In this document: in pieces, positions 6,047 to 12,950 of the stretch
Numbering within the stretch: the first letter of the stretch is position 1
Layout: each line of letters starts with the position of its first letter
Source of the DNA: Bacilli bacterium
GTDB lineage: Bacteria > Bacillota_I > Bacilli_A > RF39 > UBA660
NCBI GenBank assembly: GCA_016296185.1
Contig: JAEDJT010000033.1
Location: forward strand, 1-17,197
Length of the DNA stretch: 17,197 nt
Direction: 5' to 3'
The notes under the pieces: model-generated
Databases searched by the model: none
Seen by the model: only the letters and a program-made list of their open reading frames with translations
What the model was told of the DNA's origin: nothing
Translations under genes and position numbers: made by a program

Positions 6047-6086
6047 GAGGGTGCATAAAAAAAATATAGGTAAAGAGGTATAGGGT

Positions 6087-8237
6087 ATGAAAATAATTAA
6101 ACGTGACGGACATATGGTAGATTATTGTCCTGCTAAAATTGAAGAAGCTATTGAAAAAGCTAACTTAGAAGTTGAAGAAGAAGATAGAGCATCTTCAGTT
6201 CAAATTAAAAATATTATCAAGTATATTGAAAGACTTGGTAAAAAAAGAATGTTAGTAGAAGACATTCAAGATATTATCGAAATGAAATTAATGAGTATTG
6301 GTAAGTATGAACTTGCTAAACATTATATTACATATAGATATACTAGAGAATTAGTAAGAAGAAGTAATACAACTGACTTAGCTATTAAAGAATTAATTGA
6401 TGGTGAATCAGAATATTGGAATACTGAAAATTCAAATAAGAATGCTACTTTAGTAACAACTCAAAGAGATTACTTAGCTGGTATTACTAGTACAGATATT
6501 ACTAGAAGATTCTTATTACCTGAAGATATTGTTAAGGCTCATGATGAAGGTATTATTCATTTCCATGATGCAGATTATTTTGCACAAAATGCATTACATA
6601 ACTGTGACTTAATTGATTTAGATGATATGTTACAAAATGGTACTAATATTAATGGTGTTATGATTGAAAAACCACATAGATTCTTAACTGCTATGACAAT
6701 TGCTACACAATTAATTACTGCAGTTAATTCAAGTCAATATGGTGGATGTACTATTACATTAACTCATTTAGCTCCATTTATTAGATCTAGTTATGAATTC
6801 TATTTAAATAAATATAAAAAGAGAAAAATGACTGCTGATTTAGTAGAAAAATATGCTAAAGAAGATTTAGCTAAAGAAATTACTGATGGTGTACAAACAT
6901 TCCAATATCAAATTAATTCAATGACTACTACTAATGGACAAGCTCCATTCTTAAGTGTTTGTATGTATTTAGGTGAAACTACTGAATACAAAGAAGAATT
7001 AGCTATGTTAATTGAAGAAGTATTAAAACAAAGAATTCAAGGTATGAAGAATGAAAATGGTGTTTATATAACTCCAGCATTCCCAAAACTTTTATATGTT
7101 CTTGAAGAAGATAATATGAATCCTAAAGGTAAATATTATTATTTAACTAAATTAGCTGCTGAATGTACTGCTAAACGTATGGTTCCAGATTATATTTCTG
7201 AAAAGATTATGAAACAAAATAAAATTGATGCTAATGGAGATGGACAATGTTTCCCATGTATGGGTTGTAGATCATTCTTAACTCCATATGTAGATAAAGA
7301 TGGTAAACCTAAATATTATGGTAGATTTAATCAAGGTGTTGTTACTATTAACTTAGTAGATGCAGCATTAAGTTCAGATAAAGATATGGATGATTTCTGG
7401 TATATCTTAGATGAAAGATTAGAATTATGTCATAGAGCATTACAAATTAGACATAAGAGATTAAGTCAAGTAACTAGTGATGTTGCTCCAATATTATGGC
7501 AATATGGTGCTTTAGCTAGATTAGGTAAGGGTGAAAGTATCCATGATTTATTACATGGTGGATATTCAACTATTTCATTAGGATATGCTGGTTTATATGA
7601 ATGTGTTAAATATATGACTGGTAAATCTCATACAGATGAAAAAGGTAAAGAATTTGGTTTGGCTGTAATGCAAAGATTAAATGATAAATGTAAAGAATGG
7701 AAAGAAGCAGAAGATATGGATTACTCAGTATATGGTACTCCAATTGAATCTACTACTTATAAATTCGCTAAATGCTTAAAAGACAGATTTGGTGTTATTA
7801 AAGGAATTACTGATAGAGATTATATTACTAATAGTTATCATGTACCTGTATTTGAAGAAATTGATGCATTCAGTAAATTAAAACTTGAAAGTGAATTCCA
7901 AAAATTATCTCCAGGAGGTGCTATTAGTTATGTTGAAACTGCTAATTTAACTAATAATATACCTGCTGTTATGGAAGTTATTAAATTCATTTACAATAAT
8001 ATTATGTATGCTGAATTAAATACTAAGTCAGATTATTGTAAAGAATGTGGTTATACTGGAGAAATCTTAATTGATGATAATTTAGAATGGTATTGTCCAA
8101 ATTGTGGTAATAGAGACCATGATAAATTAAATGTTGCTCGTCGTACTTGTGGATATATTGGTACTAATTTCTGGAATAAAGGTAGAACTCAAGAAATTAA
8201 AGAACGTGTTGTTCACTTAGATAATAAAGACGCATAA
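6087..8237 (+). CDS. nrdD: Anaerobic ribonucleoside-triphosphate reductase, class III
   Basis: This 716-residue, oxygen-sensitive glycyl-radical enzyme reduces NTPs to dNTPs. Residues 1-92 form an ATP-cone regulatory domain (MKIIKRDGHMVDY...). The catalytic barrel includes Cys173 (LHNCDLIDL) and the MGCRSFL stretch with Cys394, plus Cys388 and Cys391 just before it. A C-terminal zinc site has Cys651/654 and Cys670/673. The glycyl-radical loop RRTCGYIGTNFW gives Gly689 as the radical site, by alignment with E. coli Gly681. The length is normal (E. coli 712). It overlaps nrdG by one base (TAATG). Codon use differs from most neighbours: 15 of 21 Phe codons are TTC, which suggests high expression. 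It is probably activated through the upstream palindrome. No NrdR-type box is visible. Confidence 0.97.
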   Translation: MKIIKRDGHMVDYCPAKIEEAIEKANLEVEEEDRASSVQIKNIIKYIERLGKKRMLVEDIQDIIEMKLMSIGKYELAKHYITYRYTRELVRRSNTTDLAIKELIDGESEYWNTENSNKNATLVTTQRDYLAGITSTDITRRFLLPEDIVKAHDEGIIHFHDADYFAQNALHNCDLIDLDDMLQNGTNINGVMIEKPHRFLTAMTIATQLITAVNSSQYGGCTITLTHLAPFIRSSYEFYLNKYKKRKMTADLVEKYAKEDLAKEITDGVQTFQYQINSMTTTNGQAPFLSVCMYLGETTEYKEELAMLIEEVLKQRIQGMKNENGVYITPAFPKLLYVLEEDNMNPKGKYYYLTKLAAECTAKRMVPDYISEKIMKQNKIDANGDGQCFPCMGCRSFLTPYVDKDGKPKYYGRFNQGVVTINLVDAALSSDKDMDDFWYILDERLELCHRALQIRHKRLSQVTSDVAPILWQYGALARLGKGESIHDLLHGGYSTISLGYAGLYECVKYMTGKSHTDEKGKEFGLAVMQRLNDKCKEWKEAEDMDYSVYGTPIESTTYKFAKCLKDRFGVIKGITDRDYITNSYHVPVFEEIDAFSKLKLESEFQKLSPGGAISYVETANLTNNIPAVMEVIKFIYNNIMYAELNTKSDYCKECGYTGEILIDDNLEWYCPNCGNRDHDKLNVARRTCGYIGTNFWNKGRTQEIKERVVHLDNKDA

Positions 8238-8734
8238 TGAGATACAATAAAATAAGAAAAATGGATATTAGTAATGGCCCTGGAGTAAGAGTTTCAATCT
8301 TCTTCCAAGGCTGTGCATTCCATTGTAAAAATTGTTTCAATCCTGAAACATGGGATTTTAAAGGCGGTAATGAGTTTACTGATGAAACAATTGAAGAAAT
8401 ATTAACTCTTTGTGAAGATGATTCTATTGCAGGTTTATCTATGTTAGGTGGAGAACCTTGGCATCCTTTAAATGTTGAAGGAACTACTAAGTTAGCTAAA
8501 GCATTTAAAGAAAAATTTCCTGATAAAACTATTTGGTCTTGGAGTGGTTTTACTTTTGAAGATTATTTAAGTAAACAAGAAGGAATTAAATATATTGATG
8601 TTATTGTTGATGGTCAATTTCAAGATGAACTTAGAAATCCTAATTTAATGTGGAAAGGTTCATCTAATCAAAGAGTAATTGATGTTCAAAAATCATTAAA
8701 GAAAAATAAAGTAGTATTAAGTGAGGAACAATAA
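8237..8734 (+). CDS. nrdG: Anaerobic ribonucleotide reductase-activating protein (radical SAM)
   Basis: This 165-residue radical-SAM activase cleaves S-adenosylmethionine to place the glycyl radical on NrdD. The iron-sulfur motif is C26-AFH-C30-KN-C33. SMLGGEP (the GGEP motif contacting the SAM amino group) follows in the middle of the protein. The length and the start MRYNKIRKMDISNGPGVRVSIF are typical of NrdG. The gene is translationally coupled to nrdD and to dut by one-base TAATG overlaps on both sides. Confidence 0.95.
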   Translation: MRYNKIRKMDISNGPGVRVSIFFQGCAFHCKNCFNPETWDFKGGNEFTDETIEEILTLCEDDSIAGLSMLGGEPWHPLNVEGTTKLAKAFKEKFPDKTIWSWSGFTFEDYLSKQEGIKYIDVIVDGQFQDELRNPNLMWKGSSNQRVIDVQKSLKKNKVVLSEEQ

Positions 8735-9183
8735 TGAAAACAAGAGGTTTTGAAATAGTTAAAGATGAAGCAAGAAAGACTGAAGGAGAAGTAACATTAC
8801 CAACTAGAGGTACTGCAAGAGCTATGGCTTATGATTTTTACGCAAATAAAGATTATACTGTAGAACCTGGTGAAGTTGCTAAAGTATGGACAGATGTTAA
8901 ATCTTATATGGGTGATGATGAATGTCTTATCCTTAATGTAAGAAGCTCTATGGGTGGTAAATTCATGTTAGCTAATACATCTGGATGGATTGATGCTGAT
9001 TATTATGAAAATGAAGGTAATGATGGAAATATTGGTGTATTCTTATTAAATATTTCTAAAGAAACTCAAGAAATCAAAAAAGGTGATAGAGTTGCTCAAG
9101 GTGCATTCTTCAATTTCTTAGTAGCAGATCAAGGAAATACTGACGCAGTTAGAAGCGGTGGATTCGGATCAACAAATAAATAA
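8734..9183 (+). CDS. dut: dUTP diphosphatase (trimeric dUTPase family)
   Basis: This 149-residue enzyme hydrolyses dUTP to dUMP and pyrophosphate, limiting uracil in DNA and supplying dTMP synthesis. The motifs appear in order: motif 1 AYDFYA (the usual form is AGxDLxA, so the Gly and Leu differ), motif 2 RSSMGGK, motif 3 GWIDADYY...NIGVFLLN, motif 4 GDRVAQGAF and the glycine-rich C-terminal motif 5 RSGGFGST. The catalytic Asp is in GWIDADYY. Co-transcription with nrdD-nrdG makes sense because a triphosphate reductase makes dUTP directly from UTP. Because motif 1 is unusual, dCTP deaminase/dUTPase relatives are possible, but motifs 2-5 favour dUTPase. It ends in a terminator hairpin. Confidence 0.9.
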   Translation: MKTRGFEIVKDEARKTEGEVTLPTRGTARAMAYDFYANKDYTVEPGEVAKVWTDVKSYMGDDECLILNVRSSMGGKFMLANTSGWIDADYYENEGNDGNIGVFLLNISKETQEIKKGDRVAQGAFFNFLVADQGNTDAVRSGGFGSTNK

Positions 9184-9204
9184 GACGTAAGTCTTATTTT
9201 TTTT
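9178..9204 (+). terminator. Intrinsic terminator at the end of the nrdD-nrdG-dut operon
   Basis: The arms AAATAAGAC (9178-9186) and GTCTTATTT (9191-9199) form a perfect 9-bp stem with loop GTAA, followed by T residues. The TAA stop at 9181-9183 is in the first arm. Confidence 0.85.
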
Positions 9205-9226
9205 ATTAAAAAATATATAGAAATTT

Positions 9227-9255
9227 TTGACATTTTTTTATAGACGTAGTATACT
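9227..9255 (+). promoter_or_regulatory. Strong sigma-A-like promoter for the 9284 gene
   Basis: The perfect -35 TTGACA (9227-9232), a 17-base spacer and the -10 TATACT (9250-9255) form the best consensus match in the window. The SD AAGGGG (9269-9274) and the ATG at 9284 follow. Confidence 0.75.
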
Positions 9256-9283
9256 TTTTCTACCAATTAAGGGGTGTTTTTAT

Positions 9284-10051
9284 ATGTTTAAAAATTATAT
9301 GATTATGAAAGATAAAGTAGTAGCTTTTGGTGATAATAAGATTACTGTATTTGATAATACAGAAAAAAATGAACTAAAATTAGATACTATTAATGCATTA
9401 CAAGTTGCAGATAGATTATATGATGCTGATATTGATGAAAAATTTAGAATCGAAAAAGATAGAAAAGATGCTAAAAAGAAATTAAAAACAGCTATTCCTA
9501 CAGCTTTAATTGCATCTTCTTGTGTAAGTTATTTATTAGCTCATTTAACATTAGTTCCATGGGATGGAGATGTTAGTAAGTTATTAACTAGTTTTGGTAT
9601 TCATGCTGTTGTTATATCTTCAGGTATGATTGCTGCTTTAGTACATGATGCATATGCTAATTGTTCTAAAGCTGATTTAGATGCTATTTTAGAAACTTTA
9701 AGACAAGATGAAGATTTCATTATGAGAAAAGAAGTAATTCTTGATGAAATAGCATTAGATGAAGATGTATTTGAACCAAAAAAAGATAAACAAGAAGTTG
9801 TTTATGATATTGATACAGAAACTGTTGAAAGAAGAACTACTGATCTATTTAATTTAAATTATATTTATAATAGATATAATAAAAAAGTTAAAAAAGCTTA
9901 TTTAAAAGGTACTTTATTTGAATATTTAACTAAATTAGGTATCGTTTTAGATAAAGATATGTATGAATCATTTATTGCTAGAATTGAAGATGATTTATAT
10001 AAATCTAATGAAGTAACTCATGAAAGAGTTGTTAGAAAATTAGCTAAGTAA
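9284..10051 (+). CDS. Hypothetical two-helix membrane protein
   Basis: I do not recognise this 255-residue protein. A soluble N-terminal part (about 1-68, highly charged at the end: EKDRKDAKKKLK) is followed by two membrane helices at about 70-91 and 101-121 with a short loop (VPWDGDVSK). A long acidic and basic cytoplasmic tail follows. The tail contains a Tyr/Asn-rich patch (NLNYIYNRYNKKVKKAYLKG). The start at 9284 is chosen over 9227 because 9227 lies on the -35 hexamer, and AAGGGGTG precedes 9284. Its promoter is the best in the window, which suggests an abundant product. It may organise a membrane complex, but nothing in the sequence shows this. Confidence 0.65.
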   Translation: MFKNYMIMKDKVVAFGDNKITVFDNTEKNELKLDTINALQVADRLYDADIDEKFRIEKDRKDAKKKLKTAIPTALIASSCVSYLLAHLTLVPWDGDVSKLLTSFGIHAVVISSGMIAALVHDAYANCSKADLDAILETLRQDEDFIMRKEVILDEIALDEDVFEPKKDKQEVVYDIDTETVERRTTDLFNLNYIYNRYNKKVKKAYLKGTLFEYLTKLGIVLDKDMYESFIARIEDDLYKSNEVTHERVVRKLAK

Positions 10052-10067
10052 TACTTAGCTTTTTTTA
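10042..10067 (+). terminator. Intrinsic terminator overlapping the stop of the 9284 gene
   Basis: The arms AGCTAAGT (10042-10049) and ACTTAGCT (10053-10060) with loop AAT are followed by seven T residues. The TAA stop at 10049-10051 straddles arm and loop. Confidence 0.85.
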
Positions 10068-10076
10068 TGTTATAAT
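10068..10076 (+). promoter_or_regulatory. Extended -10 promoter for yidD
   Basis: TGT-TATAAT (10068-10076) begins on the base after the previous T-tract and ends 15 bases before the ATG at 10092. Confidence 0.55.
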
Positions 10077-10091
10077 ATTTGTGTGATGTTT

Positions 10092-10328
10092 ATGAAAAAA
10101 GTATTAATTAAATTAATAGATTTTTATCAAATATTACCATTACATACTCATAGTATGTGTAGATTTTATCCTACATGTAGTCAATATATGAAAGAAGCAA
10201 TATTAATGTATGGTTCTTTTAGAGGTATTAGATTAGGTACTAGAAGAATATTAAGATGTCATCCTTTTGGTAAATATGGATATGATCCTGTACCTATATA
10301 TGGTAAAAGTAAAGATAATAATATATAA
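10092..10328 (+). CDS. yidD: YidD-family membrane protein insertion efficiency factor
   Basis: This 78-residue protein matches the YidD family, which helps YidC insert membrane proteins and binds the inner membrane through an N-terminal amphipathic helix. The N-terminal LIKLIDFYQ is followed by the signature CRFYPTCSQYMKEAI and by RCHPFGKYGYDPVP, including the expected paired cysteines. In many bacteria yidD sits beside rnpA and yidC; here it does not. The start at 10092 is chosen over 10083 because the family begins MKKxLIKLI and TGTGATG precedes it. The downstream membrane protein gene starts 18 bases after it. Confidence 0.9.
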   Translation: MKKVLIKLIDFYQILPLHTHSMCRFYPTCSQYMKEAILMYGSFRGIRLGTRRILRCHPFGKYGYDPVPIYGKSKDNNI

Positions 10329-10329
10329 T
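10324..10329 (+). promoter_or_regulatory. -10 element containing the yidD stop codon
   Basis: TATAAT (10324-10329) embeds the yidD TAA stop and ends 17 bases before the ATG at 10347. It lacks the TG extension seen in the other promoters, so support is weaker. Confidence 0.4.
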
Positions 10330-10346
10330 TAGATTAGGTGATTATT

Positions 10347-10976
10347 ATGAATAAGATAGTAGATTTTTTAATTTATGTATTAAGTGTTATTATGGTTATA
10401 TTAATATTATTATTTCAACATGATATGCAAATGTTATTTATAACTATGTCTATATGTGCAATATTTTTAGGAATATTATTATATTTAAAAAAATATAATT
10501 ATGGTACTTTAATAACTGGTATTGGTATTAGTGGTGTTATTAGTTTTATATTATTTAAAAGTAAAACATTAGAATTTGATCAATGTGTTACTTTTATGAT
10601 GAGTACTTCTTTTGGTATTAGTTGTATTTTAACTATTATATATAATCTTGTTACTAGAATTAATTTTAAGAAGAAATATAGTATGGTAGTGGTAGGTAAA
10701 GTAATTGATTTAGAAAAGAATAATAATACTAAGAAAGAGTATTATAGACCTATATATGAATATATTATTAATGGTGATAGTTATACTTGTTATTATCCTG
10801 TATATTTAAGTAAGAATATTCCTGCTATAGGTGAAGCTATGCCTATATATATTGATCCTAATAATTATTTAGAAGTATATTTTGATCCTATGTTTGTTAC
10901 TGTTTTATCTGCTTATGGTATTAGTGCATTTTTTGCTATTATGTGTACTATTATAGATATTACTTTATTCTTATGA
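10347..10976 (+). CDS. DUF3592-like membrane protein
   Basis: This 209-residue protein has three hydrophobic segments in the first 85 residues and one near the C-terminus (about 187-207). Between them lies a soluble domain: KKYSMVVVGKVIDLEKNNN...YYRPIYEYIINGDSYTCY...IPAIGEAMPIYIDPNNYLEVYF. That domain resembles DUF3592 (a 'VxG.Vv...y.P.v.Y.v.G..y....G..v.V.YdP.nP' pattern), usually of unknown function. The ATG at 10347 follows GGTGAT; a GTG at 10338 lies within that SD. The TGA stop overlaps the next gene's start (ATGA), implying translational coupling. Confidence 0.6.
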   Translation: MNKIVDFLIYVLSVIMVILILLFQHDMQMLFITMSICAIFLGILLYLKKYNYGTLITGIGISGVISFILFKSKTLEFDQCVTFMMSTSFGISCILTIIYNLVTRINFKKKYSMVVVGKVIDLEKNNNTKKEYYRPIYEYIINGDSYTCYYPVYLSKNIPAIGEAMPIYIDPNNYLEVYFDPMFVTVLSAYGISAFFAIMCTIIDITLFL

Positions 10977-11242
10977 TAGATATTATTAGAGATGAATTTA
11001 TTAATTTAGAAGCATTACATTTTAATATAACTAATTGTTATATTATGGGTGTTATTACAACTTCTGATATTGATAGGTTTAAAGAGGCTTTAGATGGTTT
11101 TAGAACTATTTTATATGATTTTGAACCAGATGAAGAGACATTATTAGAAATAGCAAAAATGAAGAGTGTTGTACAGCATTACAACACTGAAATTCTCGAG
11201 GATGAAGAGGTTTTAAGAGTAGCTTACAGTAACTCAAATTAG
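10973..11242 (+). CDS. Small hypothetical protein, 89 residues, with atypical 3' end
   Basis: I do not recognise this acidic 89-residue protein (FEPDEETLLEIAKM...EDEEVL). The start at 10973 overlaps the previous gene's TGA by ATGA; the upstream GTG at 10943 would lie inside the preceding gene. The last 24 codons use forms rare elsewhere in the window (CAG, TAC, AAC, CTC, GAG), and a perfect inverted repeat lies at 11165-11188. The first two thirds have normal AT-rich codon use. A terminator follows closely. Confidence 0.65.
   Translation: MIDIIRDEFINLEALHFNITNCYIMGVITTSDIDRFKEALDGFRTILYDFEPDEETLLEIAKMKSVVQHYNTEILEDEEVLRVAYSNSN
11165..11188. repeat. Perfect 9-bp inverted repeat inside a coding region
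   Basis: The arms AGTGTTGTA (11165-11173) and TACAACACT (11180-11188) enclose CAGCAT. No T-tract follows, so it is not an ordinary terminator. It could be an operator for the gene downstream, an RNA structure, or chance. Confidence 0.5.
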
Positions 11243-11248
11243 ATATAT

Positions 11249-11284
11249 AGAAAAGTTATAAGAGTATAATTTTTCTTTTTTTTT
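11249..11284 (+). terminator. Intrinsic terminator after the 10973 gene
   Basis: The arms AGAAAAGTTATA (11249-11260) and TATAATTTTTCT (11265-11276) form a 12-bp stem (one G-T) with loop AGAG, followed by eight T residues. Confidence 0.75.
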
Positions 11285-11294
11285 GTAATAATAG

Positions 11295-11303
11295 TGGTAT
11301 AAT
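11295..11303 (+). promoter_or_regulatory. Extended -10 promoter for the surface protein gene
   Basis: TGG-TATAAT (11295-11303) follows the terminator. Unlike most genes here it has a longer leader (about 44 bases) that is purine-rich and holds only a weak SD (AGTAGAGAT). Confidence 0.5.
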
Positions 11304-11353
11304 TAGTACATTCCCTTTAGAAAGAAAATAAAGAAAGTAGAGATAATTATTTT

Positions 11354-12661
11354 ATGAAAAAGAGATATTGGGCAGTTGCTCTTATCTTAATGTTTTCTTG
11401 TTTAGTACAAGTTAAAGCATTAGTTGTAGGCGACTGTGATGTATTAATCCAATTTAAACAAAATTCAAGTTTAGATGAAGATAAATACATATGCAAAGGT
11501 AGAGTTTTTGGAGCAGATACTGATAGTATCTATTACTCTGGAAGTGGTAATGTAATAAAGATGAAAAATTTTACTGCTTATTATATGGTTAATTATGGAG
11601 AGGTGACTATAGATATAAGTGGTAATAATAATGTATCTTTATTTCATGCAAGTAGTAATCTTGTTAATGTAACAGGAAATGGTTCATTTAAGTTTAAAGA
11701 AGTTTCTTATGTAAAGAAAGTAATTAATGGGGGATCTGTATTTAATTATGAATATAAAGGTACAATGGTACTTGATGAAAATAAGAAAATATATGAGGGA
11801 ACTAATACAGAATTTACTGAAAAATATGAAACTTTAAAAACTATAAATAAATTACCTGATACATTGAATTTAGAAGACTATATTATGACTGGTGTAGATG
11901 ATTATACTAAGACTACTGCTGTTGTTATAACTGATGCATGGTTTTTACAACATATTAAAACAACATTAAATACTACTATTAGTAGTGATGGTTATGGAAT
12001 TGTTGAATATGTTAAACCTGAAGAAGTTAAAACAGAAGAAGTTAAAGTAGAAGAACCTAAGAAACCAGTAGTTGAAGAAAAGAAAGAAAAAGTTACAGAA
12101 ACAGATACTAATACTACTTTAAAAAATGATGATGTAATATTTGTATCAGATAAAAAACTAAATAAGAAATATAAGTTATCTGTAAAAAATAAAAAAGAAG
12201 ATGAGGTAGCTGAAAAAGTAGAAAAGATGTTACGTGATTCTAATTTATTGGACTTATATGATATTAGTGTTTTAAATGGTAAAAAAGAAGTTACTATGAA
12301 AGATGGATCTTATATTATTAAGATTAAATTAGATAGTAAGTATGAATCATATGAAAATTTTAAAGTAATATATGTAAATGATGATGGTGAAATAGAAGAA
12401 TATATTGATACTACTATTGAAGATGGTTATATAGTATTTAAAACTAGCCATTTAAGTCAATATGGTATTATTGCTACTCCTATGGTAAGTAATATAAGTG
12501 TTATATATGGTAATACTGATATTAGATTATTTAATTATGATTTATGGTTTAAAGTATTATTATTATTAAGTATAGCTATTATGTTTGCTACTATGATAAG
12601 TTATATAACTTTAAAGAGTAATTTACTACCTAAGAAGAAAAGAAAGAAAAGAAGAGCTTAA
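11354..12661 (+). CDS. Secreted, C-terminally membrane-anchored surface protein
   Basis: This 435-residue protein is predicted to face outside the cell. It has an N-terminal signal peptide (MKKRYWAVALILMFSCLVQVKA). The first extracellular region contains five Cys and short beta-like stretches (YYSGSGNVIKMKNF; DISGNNNVSLFHASSNLVNVTGNG). A repetitive Glu/Lys/Val/Pro spacer occupies about 222-255. A second domain ends in TSHLSQYGIIA, a pattern seen at the end of many Gram-positive surface domains. The C-terminus is a membrane helix (about 398-420) followed by a basic tail (KKKRKKRR), without an LPxTG sortase motif. Function is unknown; adhesion or cell-surface interaction is plausible. The SD is weak. 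It has its own promoter and a perfect terminator. Confidence 0.65.
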   Translation: MKKRYWAVALILMFSCLVQVKALVVGDCDVLIQFKQNSSLDEDKYICKGRVFGADTDSIYYSGSGNVIKMKNFTAYYMVNYGEVTIDISGNNNVSLFHASSNLVNVTGNGSFKFKEVSYVKKVINGGSVFNYEYKGTMVLDENKKIYEGTNTEFTEKYETLKTINKLPDTLNLEDYIMTGVDDYTKTTAVVITDAWFLQHIKTTLNTTISSDGYGIVEYVKPEEVKTEEVKVEEPKKPVVEEKKEKVTETDTNTTLKNDDVIFVSDKKLNKKYKLSVKNKKEDEVAEKVEKMLRDSNLLDLYDISVLNGKKEVTMKDGSYIIKIKLDSKYESYENFKVIYVNDDGEIEEYIDTTIEDGYIVFKTSHLSQYGIIATPMVSNISVIYGNTDIRLFNYDLWFKVLLLLSIAIMFATMISYITLKSNLLPKKKRKKRRA

Positions 12662-12678
12662 GTTTAAGCTCTTTTTTT
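12652..12678 (+). terminator. Intrinsic terminator overlapping the surface protein stop codon
   Basis: The arms AAGAGCTTA (12652-12660) and TAAGCTCTT (12665-12673) with loop AGTT are followed by T residues. The TAA stop is at 12659-12661. Confidence 0.85.
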
Positions 12679-12686
12679 GATATAAT
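12678..12686 (+). promoter_or_regulatory. Extended -10 promoter for the DUF1294 gene
   Basis: TGA-TATAAT (12678-12686) overlaps the last T of the preceding terminator tract and ends 18 bases before the ATG at 12705. The SD AAGGTG is at 12691-12696. Confidence 0.6.
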
Positions 12687-12704
12687 AGATAAGGTGTTTT
12701 AAAA

Positions 12705-12950
12705 ATGATATATCTAGTTGTTATTAATTTATTAACTTTAGTTATTTATGGTATAGATAAATTATTAGCTATATTACATAAGGTTAGAGTTATGGAACGT
12801 GTTTTATTTTTATTAGCTTTTATTGGTGGGGGATTAGGTGCGTTATTAGGTATGTTAATTTTTAGACATAAGACTTTAAAGATTAAGTTTTATCTATGGA
12901 ATGTTACTTGTATTATTCTATGGGTATATGTTATATGGAGGTTTTTATGA
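12705..12950 (+). CDS. DUF1294 membrane protein
   Basis: This 81-residue protein has three membrane helices and the DUF1294 pattern: IYGIDKLLA near the N-terminus, VRVMERVLFLLAFIGGGLGALLGMLIFRHKT in the middle (Glu, double Gly and RHKT are the conserved core) and a C-terminal helix. Function is unknown for the family. Its TGA stop overlaps the start of the ASCH gene (ATGA), so the two are probably co-translated. Confidence 0.85.
   Translation: MIYLVVINLLTLVIYGIDKLLAILHKVRVMERVLFLLAFIGGGLGALLGMLIFRHKTLKIKFYLWNVTCIILWVYVIWRFL

Noticed and set aside
5963..6086. NrdR box upstream of nrdD
   Set aside because: No ACACWATATATAGTGT-like pair is present. The palindrome has CRP/FNR-like geometry.
5963..6086. 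Canonical FNR site (TTGAT-N4-ATCAA)
   Set aside because: Only a lone half-site-like ATCAA occurs (5988-5992). The perfect palindrome has a different core, and the regulator lacks Fe-S cysteines.
10943..10972. Upstream GTG start for the small gene at 10973
   Set aside because: It lies inside the preceding membrane protein gene. The ATGA overlap at 10973 is the more natural coupled start.
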